The notes under the pieces were generated by a model that ran no database searches, was not told the DNA's origin, and was given only the letters and a program-made list of their open reading frames with translations. The position numbers and the translations under genes were made by a program. Source: Cupriavidus malaysiensis (GTDB lineage: Bacteria; Pseudomonadota; Gammaproteobacteria; Burkholderiales; Burkholderiaceae). Taken from it: 64,000 nt of DNA. The stretch spans positions 1,798,001 to 1,862,000 of the forward strand of contig NZ_CP017755.1 of the NCBI RefSeq assembly GCF_001854325.1. The letters run 5' to 3'. Of this stretch, positions 52,538-61,075 are shown piece by piece; position 1 is the stretch's first letter; each line of letters opens with the position of its first letter.

Positions 52538-53788
52538 ATGACCCCCGCAACCCGGCAAGTCCCCCCAGTGTCTCCCCTTCTGGTCTCCCATTTCACGGCC
52601 ACCAGTTGCCTGGGCCATGGTCTCGACGCCATGAGCGCGGCCCTGCGCGAAGGACGTAGCGGCCTGGCACCGTGCTGCTTCAGCGATGTGGCGCTCGATA
52701 CCTATGTCGGCGAGGTCGCTCAAGTGGATAGCGTGCGGCTGCCGCCGGCGCTGATGGCCTTCGATTGCCGCAACAACCGCCTGGCGGAGCTGGCCCTGGC
52801 CCAGGACGGCTTCGCGCAAGCCGTGTCGAGCCTGGTGGCCCGCTACGGCACGCACCGCATCGGTGTCTTCGCCGGCACCAGCACCGGCGGCGTGCTCGAG
52901 ACCGAGCTCGCCTACCGGCGGCGGGACGCGCTCACCGGTGCGTTGCCGGCCGGCTTCGAGTACGCCAAGGCGCACTCGTCGTTTTCGCTGGCGTCCTACC
53001 TGCGTGCGCGTTTCGGCCTGCAGGGGCCGGCCCTGGGGATTTCCTCGGCCTGCTCCTCCGGCGCCAAGGTCTTCGTTTCGGCGCGGCGCATGATCGAGGC
53101 CGGCGTGATCGATGCCGCCCTGGTTGGCGGCGTGGATTCACTGTGCCACACCACGTTGTACGGATTCAGCTCGCTCGAACTGGTCTCGCGCCAGGCCTGC
53201 CGCCCCTACGATGCACACCGTGACGGCATTTCCATCGGTGAAGGGGGGGCTTTCGCACTGCTGGAGCGTCCGGCGGCACATGGCGCAGAACTTCCGGGCG
53301 ACGCCATCCTGCTGCTCGGCATCGGCGAGTCCAGCGACGCCCACCATATGTCCGCGCCGCATCCCGAGGGACTGGGCGCGCGCCTGGCGATGGCGCAGGC
53401 CCTGGTCTCGGCCGGCCTGCAAGCCGGTGACCTTGACTACGTTAACCTGCACGGCACCGCCACCCGCAGCAACGACGCCGCCGAAGGACGCGCCATGCTC
53501 GACCTGCTGCCGCGCACGCCCTGCAGTTCCACCAAGGGCGCCACCGGCCACACGCTGGGCGCCGCCGGCACCATCGAGGCGGTGGCTTGCGCGCTGGCCC
53601 TGCGGCACGGCCTGCTGCCCGGCAGCGCCAATACCACCGTGCTGGATCCTGCCTTGCCGCTCGCTTACCTGCTGCGCAGCCGCCGCGCGCCGCTGCGCTT
53701 CGCTCTATCCAATGCCTTCGGATTCGGCGGCACCAATTGCAGCCTGCTGTTCGGCCGTGCCGACGCCGTGGCGGGAGGGCGCGCATGA
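52538..53788 (+). CDS. Beta-ketoacyl-ACP synthase
   Basis: A 416-residue FabF-like elongating ketosynthase with the full Cys172-His305-His338 triad (GISSACSSGAK, NLHGTATRSND, GATGHTLGAAG). It extends the aryl starter on the carrier protein. It is followed by a partner that overlaps its stop by four bases, like the ketosynthase/chain-length-factor pair of type II polyketide and aryl-polyene systems. A TGCTACAAT element lies immediately before its ATG but is too close to act as a normal promoter. Confidence 0.92.
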   Translation: MTPATRQVPPVSPLLVSHFTATSCLGHGLDAMSAALREGRSGLAPCCFSDVALDTYVGEVAQVDSVRLPPALMAFDCRNNRLAELALAQDGFAQAVSSLVARYGTHRIGVFAGTSTGGVLETELAYRRRDALTGALPAGFEYAKAHSSFSLASYLRARFGLQGPALGISSACSSGAKVFVSARRMIEAGVIDAALVGGVDSLCHTTLYGFSSLELVSRQACRPYDAHRDGISIGEGGAFALLERPAAHGAELPGDAILLLGIGESSDAHHMSAPHPEGLGARLAMAQALVSAGLQAGDLDYVNLHGTATRSNDAAEGRAMLDLLPRTPCSSTKGATGHTLGAAGTIEAVACALALRHGLLPGSANTTVLDPALPLAYLLRSRRAPLRFALSNAFGFGGTNCSLLFGRADAVAGGRA

Positions 53789-54597
53789 AACTGAGCGCCT
53801 GGATCGATGGCATCGGGCTGATCGGCCCCGGCCTGCCGGACTGGCCCCACGCGGCGGACATCCTCGCCGGGCATGCCGCTTACCACCCGAAGCGCACCGA
53901 AGCGCCGCCGCCGGCCGCGCTGCCGAGCGCCGAACGACGGCGCAGCGGCCCGGGCGTGCGCGTGGCGCTGGACGCGGCGAGCGAGGCGGTGGCAGCCAGC
54001 GGATGGCAGGCTGACGCATTGCCCGCCGTCTTCGCCGCCTCGGGCCCCGACGGCTACAACTATCACGCTATCTGCGAAACATTAGCCGGAGAGGATCGCT
54101 CCCTGTCGCCAACCCGCTTCCATAATTCGGTTCACAATGCGGCGGCGGGCTATTGGAGCATCGCCTGCGGCGCGATGACCGCGTCCAATGTGCTGACTGC
54201 CCACGATGCCAGCTTCGGCGCCGGCCTGCTCGATGCGATGAGCCTGCTTGCCTGCGACGGCGGGGCTTGCCTGCTGGTGGCCTACGACACGGACTATCCC
54301 GAGCCGCTGCGCACGCATCGGCCGATTCCCGACTGCTTCGGGCTGGGACTGGTGCTGGCTGCATCGGCCGGACCGCATACGCTGGCCCGCCTCGACCTGG
54401 CATGGAGCGCAGAGGCCGCGACCACACTGGCCGAGCCGGCGCTGGAGATGCTGCGCAGCGGCGTGCCGTCGGCACGCGCCCTGCCGCTGCTGCGCGTGCT
54501 TGCCGGCGGCAGCGGTGGCAGCGTCGTGCTGGACTATCTGGATGAACTGCGGTTGCGCGCCACGGTCACGCCCCATGGAGCAGACGGTGCAGGCTGA
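53785..54597 (+). CDS. Ketosynthase-like chain-length factor
   Basis: The 270-residue protein has the shortened beta-ketoacyl synthase N-terminal-like fold (ApeC-type): WIDGIGLIGPGLPDW at the start, RFHNSVHNAAAGYWSIACGA, and at the nucleophile position TAHDASFGAGLLDA with no Cys. Being without the catalytic Cys, it likely pairs with the preceding ketosynthase to fix chain length. GGGAGGG precedes the ATG, which overlaps the ketosynthase stop. Confidence 0.85.
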   Translation: MKLSAWIDGIGLIGPGLPDWPHAADILAGHAAYHPKRTEAPPPAALPSAERRRSGPGVRVALDAASEAVAASGWQADALPAVFAASGPDGYNYHAICETLAGEDRSLSPTRFHNSVHNAAAGYWSIACGAMTASNVLTAHDASFGAGLLDAMSLLACDGGACLLVAYDTDYPEPLRTHRPIPDCFGLGLVLAASAGPHTLARLDLAWSAEAATTLAEPALEMLRSGVPSARALPLLRVLAGGSGGSVVLDYLDELRLRATVTPHGADGAG

Positions 54598-55063
54598 ACC
54601 GGCCGCGCGCAGCGGCATGCCGGCGGCACCATTGCCGCACGAATGGATTGCGGCGCGGATTCCCCACCACGGCGCCATGTGCCTGCTCGACAGCGTCCTG
54701 GAACTCGATGCGGACCGCATCGTCTGCAGTGCGCGCAGCCATGCCGATCCGGCCAATCCGCTGCGCGCGGCCGGCAGGTTGGCTGCGGTCTGCGGCATCG
54801 AGTATGCGGCGCAGGCGATGGCCGCGCACGGTGCGGCGCTGCGCGCCGGCGGCGGGCGCCCTGCCCTGGGCTATCTCGCCAGCGTGCGCAAGCTTGCCAT
54901 GCACGTCGAACGCCTCGACAACATCGCCGCGCCGCTGCGCATCGAGGCAGAACGCGCCGGCGCGGACGGCGATCGCGTGCTCTACCTGTTCACGCTCAGC
55001 GCAGACGGACGCTGCCTGCTGGAAGGCCGGGCCGCCGTGTTGCTGGAAGTACCGCGCCCCTGA
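54575..55063 (+). CDS. 3-hydroxyacyl-ACP dehydratase (ApeP-like)
   Basis: A 162-residue hot-dog fold protein: IPHHGAMCLLDSVLELDADRI at its start is the hallmark of ApeP-type dehydratases, followed by LAAVCGIEYAAQAMAAHGA and GYLASVRKLAMHVERLDN. It provides a second dehydratase for polyene formation. The ATG at 54575 overlaps the previous gene; an ATG at 54617 is also possible. It is the last gene of the cluster; no ketoreductase gene follows. Confidence 0.85.
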   Translation: MEQTVQAEPAARSGMPAAPLPHEWIAARIPHHGAMCLLDSVLELDADRIVCSARSHADPANPLRAAGRLAAVCGIEYAAQAMAAHGAALRAGGGRPALGYLASVRKLAMHVERLDNIAAPLRIEAERAGADGDRVLYLFTLSADGRCLLEGRAAVLLEVPRP

Positions 55064-55161
55064 ATGCAGCGATGGGCGCGGTGGGGCGCGGTGATGGATG
55101 CAGTGATGGGCGGCGGCGGGCCGCCCATTCCCTTCAGCGGCAACAGCCGCTTCAGGCTCGC

Positions 55162-56430
55162 TCAGGCAGCGATGGCCGGCAGGATGCGGCCACGCACCTC
55201 GCCGAAGCCGATGCGATAGCCGTCGCCCTGGCACCAGCCACGCATCACCACCTCGTCGCCATCCTCCAGGAAGCCGCGCTTGGCGCCGCCAGGCAGCGTG
55301 ACCGGCTCGGCGCCGTTGCGCGTCAGTTCCAGCAGGCTGCCATAGGAATCCGGCGTGGTGCCGCTGATGGTGCCGGAGCCCATCAGGTCGCCGACGCGGA
55401 CATTGCAGCCGGACACCGTGTGGTGGGCCAGTTGCTGCGCCATGGTCCAGTACATCGCCTTGAAGTTGGTGCGGCTGATAGTGGCGGCGTCTTCCGCGCC
55501 GTCGGCGCGCAGCAGCACCTCCAGGTCGATGTCGTAGGCGTTGCGGGCCTGCTGGCGCAGGTAGGACAGCGGCTCGGGCGATTGCGCCGGGTTGTCGCGG
55601 CGGAACGGCTCCAGCGCTTCCATCGTCACCACCCAGGGCGAGATCGACGTGCCGAAGGTCTTGCTATTGAACGGTCCGAGCGGCACGTATTCCCATTGCT
55701 GGATATCGCGCGCGCTCCAGTCGTTCAGCAGCACCATGCCGAACATGTGCTCCGGTGCGGCCGCGGTGCTGACCGGCGCGCCCAGCGCCGAATCCTTGCC
55801 GACGATGAAGCCCATCTCCAGTTCGAAGTCCAGCTTGCGGCAGGGCCCGAACAGCGGGCGGGCCTCGTTCGGCAGCTTGATCTGGCCGTTGGGACGGTGC
55901 AGCTCGGTACCGCTGACCACCACCGAGCTGGCGCGGCCGTTGTAGCCGATCGGGATCTCCAGCCAGTTCGGCAGCAGCGCGTTTTCCGGGTCGCGGAACA
56001 TGCGGCCGACGTTGGTGGCGTGCTCCTTCGACGAGTAGAAATCGGTGTAGCCGGGAATCTGCACCGGCAGGTGCAGGGTCACCCAGCTGGCGGGCGCCAG
56101 CGCGGCGGCGCGCAGCGCGGGATTGCCTTCGAGCGCCTTGTCGTCGCCCGACAGCAGCGCGGTCAGGCGCTGGCGCGTCTCGGACCAGACCGGCTTGCCC
56201 AGCGCGATGAAGCGATTCAGGCTGTCGCCGTCGAACGCGCCCTTGGCGGCGGCAGGCAGCAGGCCGGCTTCGTCGAGCACTGCCAGGTCGAGCACCATAT
56301 CGCCGATGGCCACGCCCACGCGCGGGGTCTTGCCGTTGGCCGAGAAGATGCCGTACGGCAGGTTCTGCAGCGGAAAATCGGTCTGGCCGTCGTTGGCGGA
56401 TTCGATCCAGCTCGTCTTGCGATCAGTCAT
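55162..56430 (-). CDS. fahA: Fumarylacetoacetase
   Basis: The 422-residue protein matches full-length fumarylacetoacetate hydrolases: the N-terminal domain (SWIESANDGQTDFPLQNLPYG) and the C-terminal catalytic domain with VLLNDWSARDIQQWEYVPLG and the metal site (LEMGFIVG), plus GSGTISGTTPDSYGSLLELT. It cleaves fumarylacetoacetate to fumarate and acetoacetate at the end of tyrosine and homogentisate breakdown. It is 145 bases downstream of hmgA on the same strand. It is convergent with the aryl-polyene-like cluster. Confidence 0.95.
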   Translation of the reverse strand: MTDRKTSWIESANDGQTDFPLQNLPYGIFSANGKTPRVGVAIGDMVLDLAVLDEAGLLPAAAKGAFDGDSLNRFIALGKPVWSETRQRLTALLSGDDKALEGNPALRAAALAPASWVTLHLPVQIPGYTDFYSSKEHATNVGRMFRDPENALLPNWLEIPIGYNGRASSVVVSGTELHRPNGQIKLPNEARPLFGPCRKLDFELEMGFIVGKDSALGAPVSTAAAPEHMFGMVLLNDWSARDIQQWEYVPLGPFNSKTFGTSISPWVVTMEALEPFRRDNPAQSPEPLSYLRQQARNAYDIDLEVLLRADGAEDAATISRTNFKAMYWTMAQQLAHHTVSGCNVRVGDLMGSGTISGTTPDSYGSLLELTRNGAEPVTLPGGAKRGFLEDGDEVVMRGWCQGDGYRIGFGEVRGRILPAIAA

Positions 56431-56575
56431 TTGGGGCTCCGGAAAATGCGGCCGGCATGGCGCCTGGGGGCGGCGGCCATGCCGAGGACTTCAGTCTGTC
56501 TGGGTTATGTCGGGCCGGGCACCCGCAGCGCGGGCGCCTGCCTCGGCGCTGGTGCAGCGCCGGTTCCATGCTCGT

Positions 56576-57904
56576 TCAACGCTGGTTGGGATTGAAGTGT
56601 TTCTTCAGGCCTTGCCAGCAAGTGTAGTAGTCGGGCTGCAGGTTAGCGGATTCCGCCGCGTAGCGGGTCGGACGGATCACCCCGGGCGTCTCGAACATGA
56701 AGGCCATGGTGTCGGTGATCTTGTGCGGCGCGCTGGTGTCGGCGGCGCTGGCACGCTCGAAAGTCTCCGCATCCGGACCGTGGCCGCTCATGCAGTTGTG
56801 CAGGCTCGCGCCACCCGGCAGGAAGCCTTCGGCCTTGGCATCGTACACGCCGGCGATCAGGCCCATGAACTCGCTGGCGATGTTGCGGTGGAACCAGGGC
56901 GGGCGGAACGAATCCTGCATGGCCAGCCAGCGCGGCCCGAAGATGACGAAGTCGATGGTATCGACGCCTGGCGTGTCCGACGGCGATTGCAACACCAGGA
57001 AGATCGACGGATCCGGGTGGTCGTAGCTGATCGAGCCGATCGTATTGAAACGGCGCAAGTCGTATTTGTACGGGGCGTAGTTGCCGTGCCAGGCCACTGC
57101 GTCAAGCGGCGAGTGGCCGATATCGGCGCGCCACAGATTACCCTGGAATTTCGCCACCAGTTCGAAATCGCCCTCGCGGTCTTCGTACCAGGCCACCGGC
57201 GTGAGGAAATCGCGCGGGTTGGCCAGGCCGTTGGAGCCGATCACGCCCAGGTCGGGCAGCTTGAACAACGCACCGTAGTTCTCGCAGATATAGCCGCGCG
57301 CCTCGCCGTCCGGCAGTTCCACGCGGAAGCGCACGCCGCGCGGAATCACGGCGATCTCCTGCGGCTCCACTTCCAGCCGGCCCATCTCCGTCGCCAGCAG
57401 CAGGCGCCCCTGCTGGGGCACGATCAGCATCTCGCCGTCCGCGTTGTAGAAGAAGCGGTCCTGCATCGAGCGGTTGGCCAGGTACAGGTGGATGCCGCAA
57501 CCGCTCATCGCCTCGGGACCGCCATTGCCGCCCATGGTGATGATGCCGTCGATGAAATCGGTCGGCGCGGCAGGCATCGCTTCGGGGCTCCAGCGCATCT
57601 GGTTGGGCGAAGCCGGTACTTCATCGAAGCGGCTCAGCCAGCGCGTCTGCGCCATCTGCGTGAAGGGACTGTGCAGCGCCGCCGGGCGGATCCGGTAAAG
57701 CCAGGAACGGCGGTTGTGCGCACGCGGGGCGGTGAAGGCCGTGCCCGACAACTGCTCGGCATACAGGCCGTACGGAGCACGCTGCGGGGAGTTCTGGCCG
57801 ACCGGCAGCGCGCCGGGCAGTGCCTCGGTGGCGAACTCGTTGGCAAAGCCGGACTGATAGCCGTCCGCAGCGGACTGCGCCGCCATCGATTGGGTCTGGG
57901 TCAT
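56576..57904 (-). CDS. hmgA: Homogentisate 1,2-dioxygenase
   Basis: A 442-residue iron dioxygenase with the conserved [23 protein letters not shown] opening ([16 protein letters not shown]) and the metal-binding [19 protein letters not shown] region near the C-terminus. It opens the homogentisate ring to maleylacetoacetate. The maleylacetoacetate isomerase gene is not in the window. Its promoter with palindromic operators lies about 150-200 bases upstream (58052-58110). Confidence 0.96.
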   Translation of the reverse strand: MTQTQSMAAQSAADGYQSGFANEFATEALPGALPVGQNSPQRAPYGLYAEQLSGTAFTAPRAHNRRSWLYRIRPAALHSPFTQMAQTRWLSRFDEVPASPNQMRWSPEAMPAAPTDFIDGIITMGGNGGPEAMSGCGIHLYLANRSMQDRFFYNADGEMLIVPQQGRLLLATEMGRLEVEPQEIAVIPRGVRFRVELPDGEARGYICENYGALFKLPDLGVIGSNGLANPRDFLTPVAWYEDREGDFELVAKFQGNLWRADIGHSPLDAVAWHGNYAPYKYDLRRFNTIGSISYDHPDPSIFLVLQSPSDTPGVDTIDFVIFGPRWLAMQDSFRPPWFHRNIASEFMGLIAGVYDAKAEGFLPGGASLHNCMSGHGPDAETFERASAADTSAPHKITDTMAFMFETPGVIRPTRYAAESANLQPDYYTCWQGLKKHFNPNQR

Positions 57905-58051
57905 CTCGTCTGTCTTCCTCTATCTCGGTGAATCGGCGCGCCGGCGCCGGTTTCGGGTCAGGCCGCGCGGCCCCGCTCCCGTGGAGCGCGCCATGGCGGC
58001 CCGTCACCCCGCTGCCTTGAGCCGGGGACACCCGCCTGATGCCTCACACGA

Positions 58052-58110
58052 AATTACGTATTCCGTAATTGATTTACTATATCGTAATCCTCGCTGGCAG
58101 CGCCTGTCAA
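58052..58110 (-). promoter_or_regulatory. hmg promoter with palindromic operator
   Basis: On the minus strand TTGACA (58110-58105), a perfect -35, is followed after 18 bp by TACGAT (58086-58081). AATTACGTATTCCGTAATT (58052-58070) is a perfect 7-bp-arm inverted repeat just downstream, and TTAC/GTAA (58074-58087) repeats the theme over the -10, about 19 bp away. This looks like a repressed promoter for hmgA-fahA. No regulator gene is adjacent except an XRE protein. Confidence 0.7.
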
Positions 58111-58551
58111 ACGATGCCGGCGGACGCCTCGCCGGACGGGCTGTTGAGCCAAAGCATAGGCGCAGCCATCCGCGGCCGCGACGGAGCCGGCACCGCCCTG
58201 CGGGCGGAAGGCGCAGGGTACTGATGCCGCCAGGCAAGCCAGTGCGGTCAGCGTGGAAATGTGTGGAGGAAGCAGTGCGGGGCCTGCGTCAGCAGGCGTA
58301 CGGCGGGAGAGGGAAAGCGGTACGGCGGGGCACGACACGAACCGGCGCGCGGAGCCGGCACAGCAGCGCCGCACCGGCACGGCGGTCGGCAAGGAGACCT
58401 GCGCCGCATCGGCGGCGTGTACCCGCCACAGGTGTCGAGCCACCTGTGGCGAGGCAAGAGAACGGAAACGAGGCGGCCAGCCACCCCGCCCTGTCAAGGA
58501 CGGTGTGGCAGGAGACCCCATGCGGGGCCTGCCTGCCGGCTTCTCTGTCTC
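58111..58551. other. Intergenic region, no supported gene
   Basis: No gene is supported; several short open frames on both strands have no ribosome site or family character. The only clear structure is the hairpin at 58425-58452. Confidence 0.5.
58425..58452. other. Perfect 11-bp hairpin
   Basis: CGCCACAGGTG and CACCTGTGGCG form a perfect stem with a six-base loop. There is no T-run on either side. It lies 100 bases past the 3' end of the XRE gene and could end that transcript on the minus strand, or be a remnant of a mobile element. Confidence 0.5.
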
Positions 58552-58935
58552 TTAGAGGGGCTTGTGGCCTTCGCCGGGGGCGGAACCGAAGCCGCCGGGG
58601 CTCGGCGTGGCCGCCGGCGCCACGGGGGCGACCGTCGGCGCGGGACCGGCCATCGAGGCCACCGTCACGCCGCCGTTGCGGCTGGCGATGAAGGCATTGA
58701 CTTCGGCAGCAAGTTGCTGCGGCGCCAACACCACTTCCAGTCCAAGCGCCTCGCATGCGGCCAGGAAAGTTGACATACGCGGGTCAGCCTGACCCGATTC
58801 CGCCCGCAGGTACGCTTCCCGGGAAATCCCGGCCTTTCGGGCGACATCTTCCTGCTTGAGCTTGCGCGCTCGGCGCAGGGCCCGCAGTTGCCGGAACGGT
58901 TCGCTAGCGCCACGTGGCACGGCTGTACTGTTCAT
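58552..58935 (-). CDS. XRE-family helix-turn-helix protein
   Basis: A 127-residue protein with an N-terminal Cro/C1-type HTH (about residues 13-70: RQLRALRRARKLKQEDVARK, AGISREAYLRAESGQADP) and a C-terminal low-complexity Ala/Pro tail of about 35 residues. TGGAGACCGAT precedes the ATG. The role is unknown; it is the only regulator gene close to the hmg promoter, but the intervening 440 bases make a direct link weak. Confidence 0.85.
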   Translation of the reverse strand: MNSTAVPRGASEPFRQLRALRRARKLKQEDVARKAGISREAYLRAESGQADPRMSTFLAACEALGLEVVLAPQQLAAEVNAFIASRNGGVTVASMAGPAPTVAPVAPAATPSPGGFGSAPGEGHKPL

Positions 58936-59175
58936 ATCGGTCTCCAGTCACCAGTTGAAAAAGTGCGCGGACGTGCATTCGAGTATAGAGCACGCAAGGC
59001 ATTCCGTATGTAATTGCGGCAACACTTTGTGCAGATTTCTTCTGATCCCTGCACGGCGCGTCGAAAACCGCACATATAGACGCTTTGAAAGGGCAAATTC
59101 AGCACAAATCTACACTTCCGCCCCGTCTCTAACGGGACAGTGGATCACTCGTTGACCGCAAATTCGTTACAACAC

Positions 59176-59203
59176 TTTACAAAACGACCGGTCGTGCTAT
59201 TCT
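59176..59203 (+). promoter_or_regulatory. Autoregulated TetR promoter with operator
   Basis: TTTACA (59176-59181) and TATTCT (59198-59203) are 16 bp apart, and the perfect palindrome ACGACCGGTCGT (59184-59195) fills the spacer. The -10 ends six bases before the ATG at 59210, with no Shine-Dalgarno sequence, which suggests a leaderless transcript. Confidence 0.7.
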
Positions 59204-59209
59204 GGCGCC

Positions 59210-59845
59210 ATGTTGAAAGGTCAACTGACACGCACTGCCATCCTCGAGCAAGCCTTCGAGACGGCCGCCCGCATCGGCTTCGATGCGCTCTCCCTCGCCA
59301 CCCTGGCCCAGGACACCAGCATGTCCAAAAGTGGCCTGTACGCGCATTTCAAGTCGAAGGAAGCGCTGCAGCAGGCGGTGCTGGAACTGGCCACGGAGCG
59401 CTTCGCCACCATGGTGGTACGTCCTGCCCTGCGCGAGCGGCGCGGCGAAGCGCGCCTGCGTGCCCTCTTCGAAGGGTATCTGGCGTGGATCTGCGGTTCC
59501 GCCACGCGGGGCTACTGCCTGTTCATGGCCCTGGGACAGGAATACCGGGACCGGCCGGGACCGATCCGCGAGCGCGTAGTGCAGGCGCTGGGCGCCTGGC
59601 ACGGCGTGATCGCGCGCGTGGTGGAGGGGGCAATCGCGGTCGGCGAACTGCCGCCCGACACCGATGCGCGCCAGTTCGCCTTCGAGATGGTCGGCATCGG
59701 CATGTCCTTCCAGCAATCGTTCCAGCTGCTCGGCCGCGCCGACGCGCAACTGCTGGCCCGCGATGCGTTCGACGGCCTGCTGGCACGCTCGCGCCTCCCC
59801 AAGGGCCGGCCATCTGGGCGTCATCAGGTGGCAGCACGAGTGTGA
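59210..59845 (+). CDS. TetR-family transcriptional regulator
   Basis: The 211-residue protein has a TetR HTH (about residues 10-55: TRTAILEQAFETAARIGFDA, SLATLAQDTSMSKSGLYAHF) and a TetR C-terminal ligand domain (C-terminal region with YCLFMALGQEYRDRPG). Its promoter holds ACGACCGGTCGT, and nearly the same sequence precedes the downstream hydrolase gene, so it likely controls both. The ligand is unknown. Confidence 0.9.
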   Translation: MLKGQLTRTAILEQAFETAARIGFDALSLATLAQDTSMSKSGLYAHFKSKEALQQAVLELATERFATMVVRPALRERRGEARLRALFEGYLAWICGSATRGYCLFMALGQEYRDRPGPIRERVVQALGAWHGVIARVVEGAIAVGELPPDTDARQFAFEMVGIGMSFQQSFQLLGRADAQLLARDAFDGLLARSRLPKGRPSGRHQVAARV

Positions 59846-59891
59846 GGTAGACGGCCCTCGCCACCAGGCGAGGGTCCTGCCTCGTTTTTTT
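59844..59891 (+). terminator. Intrinsic terminator after the TetR gene
   Basis: CCCTCGCC (59855-59862) and GGCGAGGG (59867-59874) form a perfect stem with an ACCA loop; the stem extends through GAGG/CCTC with a bulge and ends in seven T residues (59885-59891). It separates tetR from the hydrolase, so the latter needs its own promoter. Confidence 0.85.
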
Positions 59892-59905
59892 AACCCGAAA
59901 ATAGC

Positions 59906-59917
59906 ACGACCGGTCGG
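59906..59917 (+). promoter_or_regulatory. TetR-type operator upstream of the hydrolase
   Basis: ACGACCGGTCGG differs by one base from the perfect palindrome in the tetR promoter. It lies 68 bases before the hydrolase start and just after a terminator, where a promoter is expected, though clear -35/-10 boxes were not found. Confidence 0.65.
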
Positions 59918-59984
59918 TCTTTACAGCAGGTACCCGGAGCACCGGCCCGCACCTGCGCAGCATCCACCCCTTGGAGGTAGTGAC

Positions 59985-60941
59985 GTGTCGGATTCCCTCT
60001 CCTCGCGCGCGCCGCAGGGCCGCGCCTCCGCCCGGCCGGACGCAGCGGCGGCCTGGCAGCAACTGGGCTGGCAATTGGCCGGACTGGTCTACCCGCAAGG
60101 CGTCGCACGGGCTTTCGAGCGCGCCTGCTTCGAGCCCCCGCCCCCGCGCTACGACGCGGCCGCGCAGTCGCTGCTCGACAGCGCACGCGCGGACTGGGCC
60201 CTGGTGACCGGCCAGGGTGGCAGCCGCCGCATCCGCGTCTATCGCTGGGGCAGCCGCGGCCCGACGGTCCTGCTGGCGCACGGATGGGGCGGCCATGCGG
60301 GCCAGTGGCATGCCCTCGTGCCCGCTCTGCTGCAGGCCGGCTTTCGCGTGGCCGCATTCGATGCCTTGTGCCACGGCGCCTCGGATGCCGGCGCGCAGGG
60401 GCCGCGACGGTCCGCCTTGCCGGAGATGGCGCGCGCACTGCTGGCTGCTGCCTGGCATGTCGGCCCGGTCCACGCCGTGGTAGCGCACTCGCTGGGCGGC
60501 GCGGCTGCCGCGCAGGCGTTTCGCGAGGGCCTGCTGCCCTCGCATGCGGTCCTGATCGGCGCGCCGGCCGACATGTTCCGTGCGGTCTCCGCGCAGGCCT
60601 GGCGCCTCGGCATCGGACCTGCTGTCGTGCAGCGCGTACAGCAACATGCCGAACAATGGATGGGCATGTCCTGGTCCGCCTTCAACGTGCCGGCGGTCGG
60701 TCGCGAGCGCCAGGTACCGCGCACGCTGGTGGTCCATGATCGCGGCGACCGCGAGGTCGCCTGGGAAGACGGCGCGGCCATTGCCGGCGCCTGGCCTGGC
60801 GCCCGTCTCCATACCACCGACGAACTCGGCCACCGCCGCATCCTGCGCGACCCCGATGTGCTGGCCCGCGTGGTGGCCTTCCTGGCGCCCGATGCGGTGG
60901 CCGGCAAGGCCGCGCCACTCGCCGAGGCCGCGCAGGCCTGA
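59985..60941 (+). CDS. Alpha/beta hydrolase
   Basis: A 318-residue hydrolase with HGWGGHAGQWHALV (oxyanion region), the nucleophile Ser in AHSLGGAAA, the acid in VVHDRGDREVAWEDG and the His in DELGHRRIL. The GTG start has GGAGG seven bases upstream. It probably hydrolyses an ester or lactone; the substrate is unknown. It is linked to the TetR gene by a shared operator motif and separated from it by a terminator. Confidence 0.87.
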   Translation: MSDSLSSRAPQGRASARPDAAAAWQQLGWQLAGLVYPQGVARAFERACFEPPPPRYDAAAQSLLDSARADWALVTGQGGSRRIRVYRWGSRGPTVLLAHGWGGHAGQWHALVPALLQAGFRVAAFDALCHGASDAGAQGPRRSALPEMARALLAAAWHVGPVHAVVAHSLGGAAAAQAFREGLLPSHAVLIGAPADMFRAVSAQAWRLGIGPAVVQRVQQHAEQWMGMSWSAFNVPAVGRERQVPRTLVVHDRGDREVAWEDGAAIAGAWPGARLHTTDELGHRRILRDPDVLARVVAFLAPDAVAGKAAPLAEAAQA

Positions 60942-61075
60942 GCAGGATGCCACCGGCGGCCGCGTTGACAGCTGGCGATGCCGCCGCCAATACTCTGGCG
61001 CTGGATGCGCAGGCCAGAGCCGGCCCGTAGCGGCCACCACGCGCACCAGCCATGATCGACGAGGAGACAACCCGC

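Noticed and set aside
55100..55125. GGGCGGC/GCCGCCC hairpin between the aryl-polyene-like cluster and fahA
   Set aside because: Likely just a GC-rich separator between convergent genes; no T-run, so not called as a terminator.
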